Origin: an uncultured Bacteroides sp.
GTDB taxonomy: Bacteria > Bacteroidota > Bacteroidia > Bacteroidales > Bacteroidaceae
Direction: 5' to 3'
DNA: 64,000 nt
Assembly: GCA_944321465.1 (NCBI GenBank)
Contig: CALULL010000007.1
Span: 1 to 64,000, forward strand
Below, in pieces: positions 18,643 to 29,200 of the stretch. How positions within the stretch are numbered: the stretch's first letter is position 1; each line of letters starts with the position of its first letter. Position numbers and translations under genes: made by a program. Under the pieces are notes generated by a model, which was not told where the DNA came from, ran no database searches, and saw only the letters and a program-made list of their open reading frames with translations.

Positions 18643-20034
18643 ATGCTTATGAAGTTCGTATATGCTGTATGCAGCCGCGTGGGCCGCTCCGCTGTGCCGG
18701 GGTGTCTGGGCGGGGCGGCGGTGGCCATCGCGCTGCTGCTGGCCTGCCCGTCGTCGGCCCGTGCGGTGGCCGACACGGCCCGCATTGCCTGGAAGGACAG
18801 CACGCAACTGCTGCTGAGCTTCCCCGTGCGCACTGGCGACGATGCCCGCGTGGGCAGCGACTACCGCCTGTTTGTCACCCCCTGCCTGAGCAGTGATGAG
18901 GGCGACACGCTGCTCCTGCCGCCCATCGAGTTTGCCGGGCGGCGCAACAAGAAGTACAACGACCGTGCGGCCCGTCTGGCCGGTGCGCCGCGTCCTGTGG
19001 TGCACGGCGTGGACGACGTGGTGCAGGTCGACACCGCCTTGGCCGTCGAGCCGTGGATGCTGCGTGCCCCCCTCAGCCTGACCCTGCTGCGCGAGCGCGA
19101 GGGCTGCTGCACGGTGGACGCGCTGCCGCCCGCCCCGCTGGGAGGCACGCGCTACGTCGAGCCGTTTGTCCCCTTGGTGCCCGTCGTCGAGCCGCGCCTC
19201 AGCGTGGCCGAGGAGCTGGCGCGCACCGAGACCATCCTTACGGCCGACTGTCCGCCCTACGACCCCTCGCAGCCGCTGCGCCTGCGCCAGGGTGCCCTGT
19301 TCGTCTACTTCCCCATCAACAAATACGACCTGCGCGAGGACTTCCGCGACAACCGCCCCACGCTCGACCGCATCGTCGACGTGCTGCGCCGCGTCAAGGC
19401 CGACACGGCCTCCCACGTCACCCGCGTGCTCATCGTCGGACAGGCTTCGCCCGAAGGCTCGGTGGGCTTCAACGAGATGCTGGGCCGCAGGCGTGCCGAG
19501 GCCCTGCGCGACTACATCGACAGCCGGGTGGACTTCCCCGACGACATCTACGACGTGCAGAACGGCGGCGAGGCGTGGGCCGACCTGCGCTATGCCGTCG
19601 AGCAGGCTTCGCCCCAGGAGCTGCCCGACCGCGACGAGCTGCTGCGCATCATCGACGAGACCCGCGACGTGAACTACCGCGAGACGCTCATACGCCGCCT
19701 CAGCGGCGGGCGCGCCTTCCGCTGGCTGAAGCAGTCGGCCCTGGTCGACCAGCGCAACTCGGGCTACATCTGCGTGTGCTACCAGGTGGTGCCCGACCGC
19801 GTGGCCCCCGTCATCAACCGCGCCGTGGCCCTCGTCGCCGACCGCCGCTACAGCGAGGCCGTCGAGGTGCTCGCCCCCGTGCGCCACGACCCCCGCTGCC
19901 TCAACACCCTTGGCGTGGCCCTCTACATGAGCGGCCAGAAGGACGAGGGCATCGACTGCCTGCGCCGCGCCGCCGCAACCGGCGACGAGGGCGCGCGCCA
20001 GAACCTCGAGAAGCTGGCAAAGGCGGGGAGGTGA
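18643..20034 (+). CDS. DUF3868 / OmpA-like fimbrial accessory protein
   Basis: About 463 residues. The first ATG after the DUF3575 gene that gives a membrane-targeting N-terminus is 18643, with 18649 as an alternative; an in-frame GTG at 18589 would add 18 charged residues. A signal sequence is followed by the DUF3868 region (TARIAWKDSTQLLLSF, CCTVDALPPAPLGGTRYVEPF). An OmpA-like domain (ALFVYFPINKYDLREDFRDN ... VLIVGQASPEGSVGFNEMLGRRRAEALRDYI) probably contacts peptidoglycan. TPR-like repeats end the protein (NTLGVALYMSGQKDEGIDCLRRAAATGDEGARQNLEKL). Co-oriented with DUF3575 and fimbrillin genes, so a periplasmic anchor or assembly role is inferred. Confidence 0.85.
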   Translation: MLMKFVYAVCSRVGRSAVPGCLGGAAVAIALLLACPSSARAVADTARIAWKDSTQLLLSFPVRTGDDARVGSDYRLFVTPCLSSDEGDTLLLPPIEFAGRRNKKYNDRAARLAGAPRPVVHGVDDVVQVDTALAVEPWMLRAPLSLTLLREREGCCTVDALPPAPLGGTRYVEPFVPLVPVVEPRLSVAEELARTETILTADCPPYDPSQPLRLRQGALFVYFPINKYDLREDFRDNRPTLDRIVDVLRRVKADTASHVTRVLIVGQASPEGSVGFNEMLGRRRAEALRDYIDSRVDFPDDIYDVQNGGEAWADLRYAVEQASPQELPDRDELLRIIDETRDVNYRETLIRRLSGGRAFRWLKQSALVDQRNSGYICVCYQVVPDRVAPVINRAVALVADRRYSEAVEVLAPVRHDPRCLNTLGVALYMSGQKDEGIDCLRRAAATGDEGARQNLEKLAKAGR

Positions 20035-20437
20035 GCAGATATTGGATGAAAGCTATTTGAGCTATCAAGAATAAGTCGATCTTTGACATGTTGGGAAATA
20101 CGGAAAAATAGGAGTGGTTTTGCGGCACCTTCCTGCATGGGAAATGTCCCGTAAGCGGGAAGGGGCATTGTCCGCCTCACCCCAGCCCTTCGCGGTTGTT
20201 TCCTGTGTGCTATTGGACCCCTTCGGGGCCCGTATGTAGGTGTTTCTCTCCGGGGGTTCACTACGTTTACCCCCGGCTAAGCATGGTTCGACCCCTTCGG
20301 GACCGCAGGTCCTGTGAGGGCATTCCCGATGCGTGTGCCGCGTGTCCTTCTGGTTTTCTCCCCTTTCTCCGTATTTCCTCTTTCTTGGTTAGGACAGATA
20401 CTTTTTTATTATATAACCTTTAATTATTATTTGTTTT
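20035..20437. repeat. Gene-free interval holding one BIME-like module (20203-20330)
   Basis: At 20203-20330 a single module carries GGACCCCTTCGGGGCC, then a GGGGGTTCACTACGTTTACCCCC palindrome (18-22 bp arms and loop), then GCTAAGCATGGTTCGACCCC and ACCGCAGGTCCTG. The final 70 bases before the next gene are AT-rich and probably contain its promoter. Confidence 0.75.
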
Positions 20438-22339
20438 ATGAGACAGTTCTTTTGTAAAAAGTACGCCTACTGCATGGCTGCCATGCTGGCTGGCGTAGTC
20501 AGCTTCTCGTCTTGCTCCAACGACGACGAACTGATAGACAACGGTCCCGCACAGAGCGGGGAGGTGGTGAAGACGCAGTTTGCCATCAACGTGCCCTACG
20601 CCGGAGGCACGCCCTCTACCCGTCTGGGACAGGACATCGTGCAGGGACAGGAGACGCCCTTGTTCCGTGGCATGCAGGACATCATCCTGTTGCCGTTCGA
20701 CATCGAAACGCCTACTGACGGCGTAGGTGCAGATGCTCCCTTGCTGGGCAATGCCATTCCTTTGGACAGGATTGGGGCGAGCGACTTGCAGACCGACCAC
20801 GGCAACTACAAGGTGTACACCGATGTTGAGATACCGGTAGGTACCACCAACTTCCTGCTCTACGGCAAGGCACTGGACAGCCAGGAGCGCGACAACGGTG
20901 CCCTCATTCCCTCCTACAACACGACTGCCAACATGCCCATCACCGGCAGCAACGTGTCCGGCATAACCTTCACTCCGCAGGCCATCTACAACAGTGCCAC
21001 GCAGCTGACGGATTTGACGGCTGCTCAGAATGCCCTTGCCGGTGCGCTGACTACGATTGCTGCTGCCCAGGTATCAGACTTAACATGGGCAAACGTGGGT
21101 GCCGCTTCGCCTGCTTTGCAAGACTACTACAACGAGTTTGTCAAACTGAAGGCCGGTTCTGCCGCCAGCATCCTCGCCGCCCTGCAAGACTTGTATAAGT
21201 CAGTGGGTAGCGCCGAAATTGCACATGGAAGTCCTGTAGAAGAAGAACAAAGGGAAGCCTTGAGAGCAGCCATCCAGTCCGCCATCACCTCCGCTGGTTT
21301 CTCTTGGGACACTGGGTCCGAGACATTGAGCTTCAACCCTGCCGGTGCCCTTGCTGCTTATGCCGAGTTCCCGAGCGGCGACTTCGGCCTGCCCGACGGC
21401 TCCATGCAGCTTACGTGCTCGTCGGGCACCTTCGGCTATGCCAATCCATCCAGCACCGGCAGCAACGTGCTCCAGCAGACTGCTTATGCCAACTACGTTC
21501 ACCCTGCTGCCCTCTACTACACGGTGAACACCGAGATCAAGGCCGATGCCACGGCTCACAGCACGGATGGCAATACGCTGACTGGTGCAGATAGCTACAC
21601 CAACTGGGAGGATGTCATTGGCAACATCTACGCCTCTGCCGGAAGCGCAGTAGATGCTACTACCCGCAGCGTGGCCCTCGTGGACCCCATACAGTACGCC
21701 GTGGCCCAGCTTGAGCTGAAGGCCCGCTTCAACAACGGCGGTGGCACGGGCACGGTGAACGACCGCGACGGTGCGCCCGTGCCTGTTCCCACAGATGGCT
21801 TCCCCTTCACCGGCTTGCTCATTGGCGACCAGAAGCAGGTAGACTGGAAGTTCAACACGACGACCGCAGCGCAAGCAACCTCTTACACCATCTACGACAA
21901 CGACCTCTATCAAGGCAATAGCACTACGGCAAACAGTGCCGCCGTGAAGGGTTACGAAGAGTTCGCCTCCATCCAGCCCGTCTACACACTGGCCTTGGAG
22001 ACGGCTGGCGAGCAGGGTGAAGATGCTGAGACCGTGCGCTTCGCTCTTGAGCTGAAGAACACTTCCGGGACGGCCTTCGCCGGAGTGGATGGCATCGTGC
22101 CCGCCGGTGGTACGTTCTATCTCATCGGACAGCTGAGCACCGACCCGGATGACGATTCTGGCGAGCGTGCCACCAAGGTGTTCTGGCAAGACCACAAGAC
22201 GACGGCCCGTGTCAGCATCTCTTCGCTGGCCAGTGCCTACAACTGCATCCCCGACCTGCGCGAGCCGCAGCTCGAGCTGGCTCTGAGCGTCGACCTCAAA
22301 TGGGAGAAGGGTCTGGTCGATGATGTAGAAATCCAATAA
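20438..22339 (+). CDS. Mfa1-like major fimbrial subunit (fimbrillin) lipoprotein
   Basis: 633-residue precursor. The lipobox SFSSC places the lipidated Cys at 26. VKTQFAINVPYAGG (44-57) resembles the first strand of Mfa1-type fimbrillins. Arg62 in STRLGQ lies where gingipain-like proteases cut Mfa1 in Porphyromonas, so maturation by strand exchange is inferred. The C-terminus (ARVSISSLASAYNCIPDLREPQLELALSVDLKW) is the conserved Mfa1-type end. It lies between the DUF3868 gene and an Mfa2-like anchor gene. Confidence 0.87.
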   Translation: MRQFFCKKYAYCMAAMLAGVVSFSSCSNDDELIDNGPAQSGEVVKTQFAINVPYAGGTPSTRLGQDIVQGQETPLFRGMQDIILLPFDIETPTDGVGADAPLLGNAIPLDRIGASDLQTDHGNYKVYTDVEIPVGTTNFLLYGKALDSQERDNGALIPSYNTTANMPITGSNVSGITFTPQAIYNSATQLTDLTAAQNALAGALTTIAAAQVSDLTWANVGAASPALQDYYNEFVKLKAGSAASILAALQDLYKSVGSAEIAHGSPVEEEQREALRAAIQSAITSAGFSWDTGSETLSFNPAGALAAYAEFPSGDFGLPDGSMQLTCSSGTFGYANPSSTGSNVLQQTAYANYVHPAALYYTVNTEIKADATAHSTDGNTLTGADSYTNWEDVIGNIYASAGSAVDATTRSVALVDPIQYAVAQLELKARFNNGGGTGTVNDRDGAPVPVPTDGFPFTGLLIGDQKQVDWKFNTTTAAQATSYTIYDNDLYQGNSTTANSAAVKGYEEFASIQPVYTLALETAGEQGEDAETVRFALELKNTSGTAFAGVDGIVPAGGTFYLIGQLSTDPDDDSGERATKVFWQDHKTTARVSISSLASAYNCIPDLREPQLELALSVDLKWEKGLVDDVEIQ

Positions 22340-22389
22340 CCGCCCGCCCCTTTCGCGGCGCGACTCCCGCCCGCCTCGCGGCGCACGCT

Positions 22390-22452
22390 TCTCCAGCCTC
22401 CTGGAGCACGTTTCTCCAGCTTCCTGGAGCGAGCTTCTCCAGCCTCCTGGAG
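22390..22452. repeat. Three short hairpins, CTCCAGCCTCCTGGAG
   Basis: Three copies of a 16-bp palindrome (22391-22406, 22414-22429 with one change, 22437-22452) occur at 23-bp spacing between the Mfa1-like and Mfa2-like genes. They would form successive hairpins in the operon mRNA. No T run follows, so they are not a classic terminator. Confidence 0.8.
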
Positions 22453-22543
22453 AAACCCGCGCCGCGCGAGGGGGCGACCACACAGGGCGGCAGCCCTTGG
22501 CCGGACTGCCGCTCACAACGACGACATACACACAACACACACA

Positions 22544-23578
22544 GTGATGATGAAGAAGACTATCTACATAGGGGGGCTGGCCGCCCTGCTGGCCCTCGCG
22601 CCGACGGGCTGCATCAACGAGGACCTGTCGGACTGCGGCGTGGACTACACCATGCTCTACCGCGTCAGCTTCGACGAGCCGCTGCTCAGCACCCTGCGCG
22701 CCGAGCTGGCCACGCCCGCCGAGACGCAGCTGCGCGTCCGCCTGGAGCAGGAGCTGGACGGCGTGCTGGCCACCGACGGCGAGCACCTCTCCGCCGCCTT
22801 CTACCAGGGGGCCGAGGGCAGCCTCACCGACGGGGCCGAGGCCGACATGACGGGGCGCGACGCCTCGTTCACCTTCTACCTGCGCCCCGGCGACTACGCC
22901 CACCTGGCCGTGGCCTTCACCGACGCGGCAGACCGCAGCATGGCCTACACGCTGGACGGCACACTGGCCGAGGCGCGCATGGCCCACGCCGGAGAGAGCG
23001 AGCCCGACACCGTGGACGGCCACCGCGCGGCCTACTTCGTGGGCAACGAACGCCTGCACGTGGAGTCCATGACCCCGGCGCAGACCTTCTTCGTGCCCCT
23101 CTACATGCAGAACGCGGCCACCGTGCTCGTGGCCGACCCCGCCCAGAGCGGCTGCACCGTGGCCGCCGCCTACGTGCGCGGCGTGGCCACGTCGTTTGCC
23201 CTGGCCGACAGCACCTATGCCTACCACGCGCCCCACGTGGTGCGCGCCGACCTCAGCACCGCCGCCGGCCTGACGGCCTGCCACGCCGCCTGTTTCCCCT
23301 CGGCGGCCACGGCCGTGGAGGCCGCCGCGCTGCGCACCCGCGCCTGCTCGGAGGACGACCCGGCGTGCATCTGGGAGATGGACCTCTACGTGCGCCAGCC
23401 CGACGGCGAGCTGACGCGCAACACGCTCCACGTGGCCCGTCCGCTGCTGGCCGGGCACATGGTGGTGCTCAAGGTGGTGCTCGACGACCAGGGCCAGGCC
23501 ACTGCCGTCAGCAGCGAGGTGGGTGTCAGCGTCACGCTCGACTGGAAGCCGGGCGGCGATCACGACGTGGAGATATAG
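22544..23578 (+). CDS. FimB/Mfa2-family fimbrial anchor lipoprotein
   Basis: 344 residues. The N-terminus ends in a Cys at 23 (APTGC) followed by INEDLSDCGVDYTMLYRV, the hallmark opening of FimB/Mfa2-family proteins. The C-terminus ends SVTLDWKPGGDHDVEI, also typical. In Porphyromonas, Mfa2 anchors the fimbria and limits its length. It lies 204 nt after the Mfa1-like gene with three hairpins between, so the two may be made at different levels. Three Met codons in a row open the frame; any could be the start. Confidence 0.88.
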   Translation: MMMKKTIYIGGLAALLALAPTGCINEDLSDCGVDYTMLYRVSFDEPLLSTLRAELATPAETQLRVRLEQELDGVLATDGEHLSAAFYQGAEGSLTDGAEADMTGRDASFTFYLRPGDYAHLAVAFTDAADRSMAYTLDGTLAEARMAHAGESEPDTVDGHRAAYFVGNERLHVESMTPAQTFFVPLYMQNAATVLVADPAQSGCTVAAAYVRGVATSFALADSTYAYHAPHVVRADLSTAAGLTACHAACFPSAATAVEAAALRTRACSEDDPACIWEMDLYVRQPDGELTRNTLHVARPLLAGHMVVLKVVLDDQGQATAVSSEVGVSVTLDWKPGGDHDVEI

Positions 23579-23581
23579 CCA

Positions 23582-23668
23582 AGGGGGGTGAACGAAGCGA
23601 ACCCCCGGATGGAGAGGCACCTCTCCCGGTCCCGGGCCCCGCAGGGGTCCAATGGCACACAGGAGGGA
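23582..23668. repeat. Single BIME-like module between fimbrial genes
   Basis: GGGGGTGAACGAAGCGAACCCCC-type palindrome, then GGGCCCCGCAGGGGTCCAATGG, identical in plan to the array units at 25140-26060. It starts 4 nt after the Mfa2-like stop. Confidence 0.85.
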
Positions 23669-23733
23669 ATGTCCTCGCCCGGACACACGACGAACAACGG
23701 ATATGAACGTATATGTATATGTATAATAGGTAT

Positions 23734-24822
23734 ATGAAACTGACAGACACGATACGAACCCTGCTGACAGCCCCCCGCCCGGTGTGGACCCTGACGCTGG
23801 CCGCCGTCCTGGCCCTGTGCGCATGCACCAAGGACGGCCTCACGCCCCTGCCCGACGCAGGCGAGGGGCGCGTGCTGGAGCTCGTCGTCAGCGTGCCCGC
23901 CACGCAGGTCGGCACCCGCGCCGCCATCGGCGACCCGGGCGATGCCGTGCCCGAGGGGGCCGACTGGGACCGCCTGGCCGTGCTCGTGGCCTTCATGGGC
24001 GACCCGGGGGAGGTCTATTGCACCATCCTCACGCAGGAGGCGTTCAACGAACTGCCGCTCGTGGCGGAAGGCTCCGATGCGCGCCGGCTGTCGTTGCGCT
24101 TCTCGCGCACCGAAGGCAAGGCCGAGGTCTACGGCATCACTTATAGCTCCGGCGTTGGCGATGCGCTGGAGACCGACATCCGCGAATGCACGACGCTTGC
24201 CGCTGTGCGGAGCCTCACCATCCCCAACAGCTACGCTGGGGACAGTACCGCCAAGTTCGTCAGCGTGGCCACAGGGTTCTATCAGGGCGAGGACGTGCCC
24301 AGCAATCCGTGGAGCACCCTGCCGGGCACGATAGACATTGCCGAGGTCTCCGAAGTGGGTGCCGAGCTGCCCCGCATGACCCTCTACCGCCTGGCGGCAA
24401 AGGTGGACATGCAGTGGGAGGCATCGGACAGCTACTGGGCCGGGCTCTCCGAGGTGCGGGTGACGGATGTCACCTTCCGCGGAAGCAATAGCGGCAACGT
24501 TACCGGGGAAGGTTCAGGCCGCCTCTTCCCCTCGCTGGCCGGGCAGGGTGCGACAGCCCTCACCGGCACCAAGACCTTTACCAACACCAGCGAGATAAGC
24601 CAGCGCAACGGCCGTGCCTACCACTACGTCTTCCCCGACGGGGTGAGTCGGCCGTTCGTAGACTTCCACATACGGGCAACCGCCGACGACGGTGGCACGC
24701 AGGCAAGGGATTACACCCTGAATTTGGGAACCTCTTTGCAGCAGGCCACGTGGTACAAGGTGAACGCCACCATCAGCGGCCTGTCGGGGCAGGGCAGCAT
24801 CACGGTGGATTTCGACGACTGA
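23734..24822 (+). CDS. Fimbrial accessory lipoprotein (Mfa3/4-position, fimbrillin-like)
   Basis: 362 residues from the ATG at 23734; an ATG at 23713 would add seven residues. The signal sequence ends LALCAC with the lipidated Cys probably at 31. VLELVVSVPATQVGTRAAIGD and ADWDRLAVLVAFMG resemble the first strands of fimbrillin-like domains. SWYKVNA-like strands (TWYKVNATISGLSGQGSITVDFDD) close the protein. Fourth gene of the fimbrial set, it would fit a minor or tip-linking subunit, which is inferred from order and fold hints only. Confidence 0.75.
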   Translation: MKLTDTIRTLLTAPRPVWTLTLAAVLALCACTKDGLTPLPDAGEGRVLELVVSVPATQVGTRAAIGDPGDAVPEGADWDRLAVLVAFMGDPGEVYCTILTQEAFNELPLVAEGSDARRLSLRFSRTEGKAEVYGITYSSGVGDALETDIRECTTLAAVRSLTIPNSYAGDSTAKFVSVATGFYQGEDVPSNPWSTLPGTIDIAEVSEVGAELPRMTLYRLAAKVDMQWEASDSYWAGLSEVRVTDVTFRGSNSGNVTGEGSGRLFPSLAGQGATALTGTKTFTNTSEISQRNGRAYHYVFPDGVSRPFVDFHIRATADDGGTQARDYTLNLGTSLQQATWYKVNATISGLSGQGSITVDFDD

Positions 24823-24837
24823 ATACGTCCCTCGGGG

Positions 24838-24896
24838 GCACACCTTTGCGCCCCGGCGGACAGGCCTCTGCCCCCACGGGGGCGAACCTGTGCCCT
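24838..24896. repeat. Family D short-repeat cluster
   Basis: ACACCTTTGCGCCCC, ACAGGCCTCTGCCCCC and GAACCTGTGCCC occur at ~22-bp spacing directly after the fimbrial lipoprotein stop. They are related to the clusters at 11350, 51392 and 62631. Confidence 0.6.
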
Positions 24897-24934
24897 GAAG
24901 GGGGGAGAGGTTGGTTGGCAAGGAGGGTTAGCCC

Positions 24935-26165
24935 GCAAGTTGACGAGGAACGAGATACGAGGACCTGCGGCCTCGCCCGTGCGAACCACCGCAGGACGTG
25001 CGGTCTCCGTGCGAGCCACCGTCGGTGGTGACACACGAACCACCGCAGGACGTGCGGTCTCCGTGCGAACCACCACCGCCCGTGGTGACACCCGGATGCC
25101 CGCAGGCCATGACGGCCCCTGAAGGGGGTCGAACCATGCTTAGCCGGGGGTGAGCGAAGCGAACCCCCGGATGGAGAGGTCCCTCCTCCAGCCCGGGCCC
25201 CGCAGGGGTCCAATGGCACCCAGGTCTCTCGGCCTTGTGCTATTCGACCCCTTGGACGGGGCCGATGCCAAAGGAGGGGTCGCATGAACCCCCGGGTTCG
25301 CTTCGTTCACCCGGGGCTAAGCATGGTTGGACCCCTTCGGGGCCCCCGGTCCTCGGAGGACCCATAGGGATAGGAGACGAATTGACGAGATACGAGGACC
25401 TGCGGCCTCGCCCGTGCGAGCCACCGTCGGTGGTGACACACGAACCACCGCAGGACGTGCGGTCTCCGTGCGAGCCACCACCACCCGTGGTGACACCCGG
25501 ATGCCCGCAGGCCATGACGGCCCCTGAAGGGGGTCGAACCATGCTTAGCCGGGGGTGAACGAAGCGAACCCCCGGATGGAGAGGTCCCTCCTCCAGCCCG
25601 GGCCCCGCAGGGGTCCAATGGCACCCAGGTCTCTCGGCCTTGTGCTATTCGACCCCTTGGACGGGGCCGATGCCAAAGGAGGGGTCGCATGAACCCCCGG
25701 GTTCGCTTCGTTCACCCGGGGCTAAGCATGGTTGGACCCCTTCGGGGCCCCCGGTCCTCGGAGGACCCATAGGGATAGGAGACGAATTGACGAGATACGA
25801 GGACCTGCGGCCTCGCCCGTGCGAGCCACCGTCGGTGGTGACACACGAACCACCGCAGGACGTGCGGTCTCCGTGCGAGCCACCACCACCCGTGGTGACA
25901 CCCGGATGCCCGCAGGCCATGACGGCCCCTGAAGGGGGTCGAACCATGCTTAGCCGGGGGTGAACGAAGCGAACCCCCGGATGGAGAGGCCCCTCCTCCA
26001 GCCCGGGCCCCGCAGGGGTCCAATGGCACCCAGGTCTCTCGGCCTTGTGCTGTTCGACCCCTTGGACGGGGCCGATGCCAAAGGAGGGGTCGCATGAGCC
26101 CCCGGGTTCGCTTCGTTCACCCGGGGCTAAGCATGGTTGGACCCTTTCGGGGCCCCCGGGCATTC
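24935..26165. repeat. BIME-like tandem array with 405-bp units
   Basis: The motif GCTATTCGACCCCTTGGACG recurs at 25239, 25644 and (as GCTGTTC) 26049, an exact 405-bp period. The two full units look nearly identical; I noticed one substitution, GAGAGGTCCC versus GAGAGGCCCC. A variant partial unit occupies 24935-25238. Each unit holds a forward and a reverse palindromic module plus a spacer with repeated ACCACCGCAGGACGTGCGG. The array ends 46 nt before the giant gene. Confidence 0.92.
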
Positions 26166-26210
26166 GGAGGCCCCCGTAACACACATGAAAACATATAGAA
26201 GAAGATATAT

Positions 26211-29200
26211 ATGAAGACGATGAAGAAGATATTGCTAAGTCTTGCCTGTCTCCTTGCTACGGCGGGAGGCGCATGGGGCCAGACGACGAACGGCAGGATA
26301 TACGTGTCGCTGGAAGGTAACGCCGAGGCAACCGACGCAGGCACGTCGTGGCAGAACACCACGACGCTTGCCGATGCCCTCGGGCGCGCCACCGCAGGCA
26401 CCGAGGTGTGGGTGAAGGGTTATGCCTCCACCTCGCCGGACAGTGTCTACGTGGTGCCCACGCAGGCGGGCTTCACCCTGTCCAGCGGCGTGAGCCTCTA
26501 CGGCGGCTTCGCGGGCTACGAGACCTCTGCGGACCTGCGTGCCGTGGTGGACGGCAAGGCCTACCGCTTTGCCTACCGCACGGTGCTGACGGGCGACATC
26601 GGTCGCAATGACACGCCGGACAACGACGGGCTTATCTTCCCCGGGGGCGAGAACGGGCGCACAGACAACGCCACCCACGTGCTGACGCTCAACCTCAACC
26701 CGCAGTCGGGCGCGAACGTCAACGGCACACGCACCGTGGTGGACGGCTTCACCATAGGCCGGGGCAACGCCACGGGCACAGATGCAGCCGGACAAGGCGG
26801 CGGCATCCTCGTCACCGGCGACAACGCGCAGGGCGGCGGTTACAGCATAGAGCGTTGCTTCTTCATCGAGAACTACGCCGCCACCCGGGGCGGTGCCCTG
26901 TACGTGGACGGCAGCGTGACGGGCGCGGACAACTACGTGGCCCTGTGCGGCTTCTTCAACAACGCCGCCGGACAGCGCGCCACGGCCACCAACGCCGGAG
27001 GGGCCATCGCGCTGGCGGGTGCGGGCATGGTGGTGGACTGTGCCGTGTTCAACAACGTCAACGGCGGCATCCTCTTCCCCGAGGGTGGCACGGCGACGGA
27101 CTTCACCCGCGCGGTGGTGAACAGCACCGTGACGCGCAACACCGGCTCGGGCATCGACGGCGCAGGCGTGCCCGTGGCCAACACCGTGGTGTGGGGCAAC
27201 TCGCTGCTCACCACGACCGCTGGCACCCCCCCCGCGTTCCAGAACTCCGCCTACCCCGAGGCAACGCCCGGCGAGGCCGACGCGGGCAACATCTACCTCA
27301 GTGACAAGAACCGTGCCGAGGACGGCCCCTTCTTCGACGCCCCCTCGGTGCACACGGGCTTCGACCGCACCTACGACATCGCCTCCTCGCTCTATCCCCT
27401 CTACACCTGGAAGCCCCTGGAGGGCACCGCCCTGGTGGACAAGGGCGATGATGAGGCCTACGAGCGGAACGGCCTTTCCGCCTCTTATCCCACCGACCTC
27501 AACGGCAATCCCCGCCAGGCGGGCGCGAGCATCGACATCGGCGCCTTCGAGTTCCAGCCCGTCGACGCGAGCCGCATACGCTACGTCCGGCCCGGCGGCA
27601 CGGGCGACGGCACGTCGTGGGCGACGGCCTCGGGCGACCTGCAAGCCATGATAGACCAGCTGGCCGAGCAGAACCCGCAAGGGCTGGCGGGCGAGGTGTG
27701 GGTGGCCGCAGGCACTTACGAGCCTCTGGAACAGCTCATCCCCGGCACCGGCTACTCGGCCTCGTTCCGCATGAGGGACGGCATCAGCGTCTACGGCGGC
27801 TTTGCGGGCACCACGGAGGACACGAAGGGCGAGCGGCAACGCGGCACGATGCCCTGGGACTACACGAACAAGACCATCCTGCAAGCCGCCTACTACGACC
27901 CTGCCAACCTGCTGTGGGAGAACAACCGCTGGACGCTGACGAGCGACTCGCGCCACGTCGTGTGGTTCGCCCCCTTGCCCGGCGAGGACGCGGCCTTTGC
28001 CCACGTCACCACGCTGGACGGCGTGACCATACGCGGCGGCTACGCCCAGGGCGGAACGGGCATGTCCGAGGGCTTCGTCACCGACTGCGGGGCGGGTGTC
28101 TACATGGACGGGGCCAACGCTTACCTCAGCGGCTGCACCGTCACCCAGAACTATGCCACCGCCGACGGCGGCGGTGTCTACCTGCGCCAGGGCCGCGTGC
28201 AGGGCTGCCTGCTCAGCAACAACAATGCCGACGGCGCGGGCGGTGCCGTCTACGTGGACAACCGCGGCCTGGTGCACCGCTCCATGCTGGCCAACAACTC
28301 GGCCCGCAACGGCGCGGCGGTCTACCTGGCCAACACCGACGACACCCCGGCGGGCGAGGACGACCACCCGGAGTACCTCGTGCTGTCCACCTGCGTGGTG
28401 GCCAACAACACGGCTACGGGCAACGGTGCCGTCTACTGCTCGCAGGGCGGCGTGCTGACGCAGAACACCATCGTGGCCAACCAGTGCGTCACCGCCACCG
28501 ATGCCACCGACCCCAACGCCTCGCAGACGGGCGGCCTCTACGTGGACGAGTACGCGCTGGCCGTCAACAACGTCGTCTGGAACAACCGCATGGGCACCGA
28601 CCCGTCGTCGGCGGCCAACATCCCTATGTATGCCCGCAACCCCTCGAACGCCACCGTGCGCTTCATGTACAACGCCATCTCGGGCGTGAACAACGCCGTC
28701 TGGAACGACATCCTGCAGCAGGAGACCCTCGCGCTCTCCGACAACAACGCGGCCCCCGCCGACGGCACCGTCAGCCCCGGCTTCTCCGAACCTGCAGCGG
28801 GCTTCGACCTGGAGGACGGCTTCGGCGTGCAGTCGGGCTGGAGCGACGGCCTGCCCGCCTACTACTGGCAGCCCGTCGAGGGCAGCAGCCTCTGGGCGCG
28901 CGGTATGCCGCTGGGTCAGCTGCCCCGCGAGGTGGTGCTGGCACCCGAGATAGACCTGGCGGGCGACCTCTTCGCCCAGAAGCCCGCCATGGGGGCACAC
29001 CACGTGGAGGGCACCCAGATAGTGCCGCTGCTGGATCAGGATGGTAGTGGCTACCGTTCCATAATCTTCATTGATGCCGACTGCACCGAGCCTGAACACG
29101 ACGGCTCGTCGTGGGAAAAGGCTTATCGGTCGCTGGACGAGGCCATTTCCTATTATGCGGGCTTGACGGACACGATGACTGGATATTATGAAGAAAATGG

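Noticed and set aside
20041..20110. Conserved-looking stretch with TCTTTGACATG as a promoter or RNA gene
   Set aside because: It resembles sequences seen near Bacteroidota RNA genes, but no RNA structure or gene follows.
25235..25963. Two identical 107-codon frames in the repeat array
   Set aside because: They are identical only because the 405-bp units are. Their codons run through palindromes and there is no start signal or family match.
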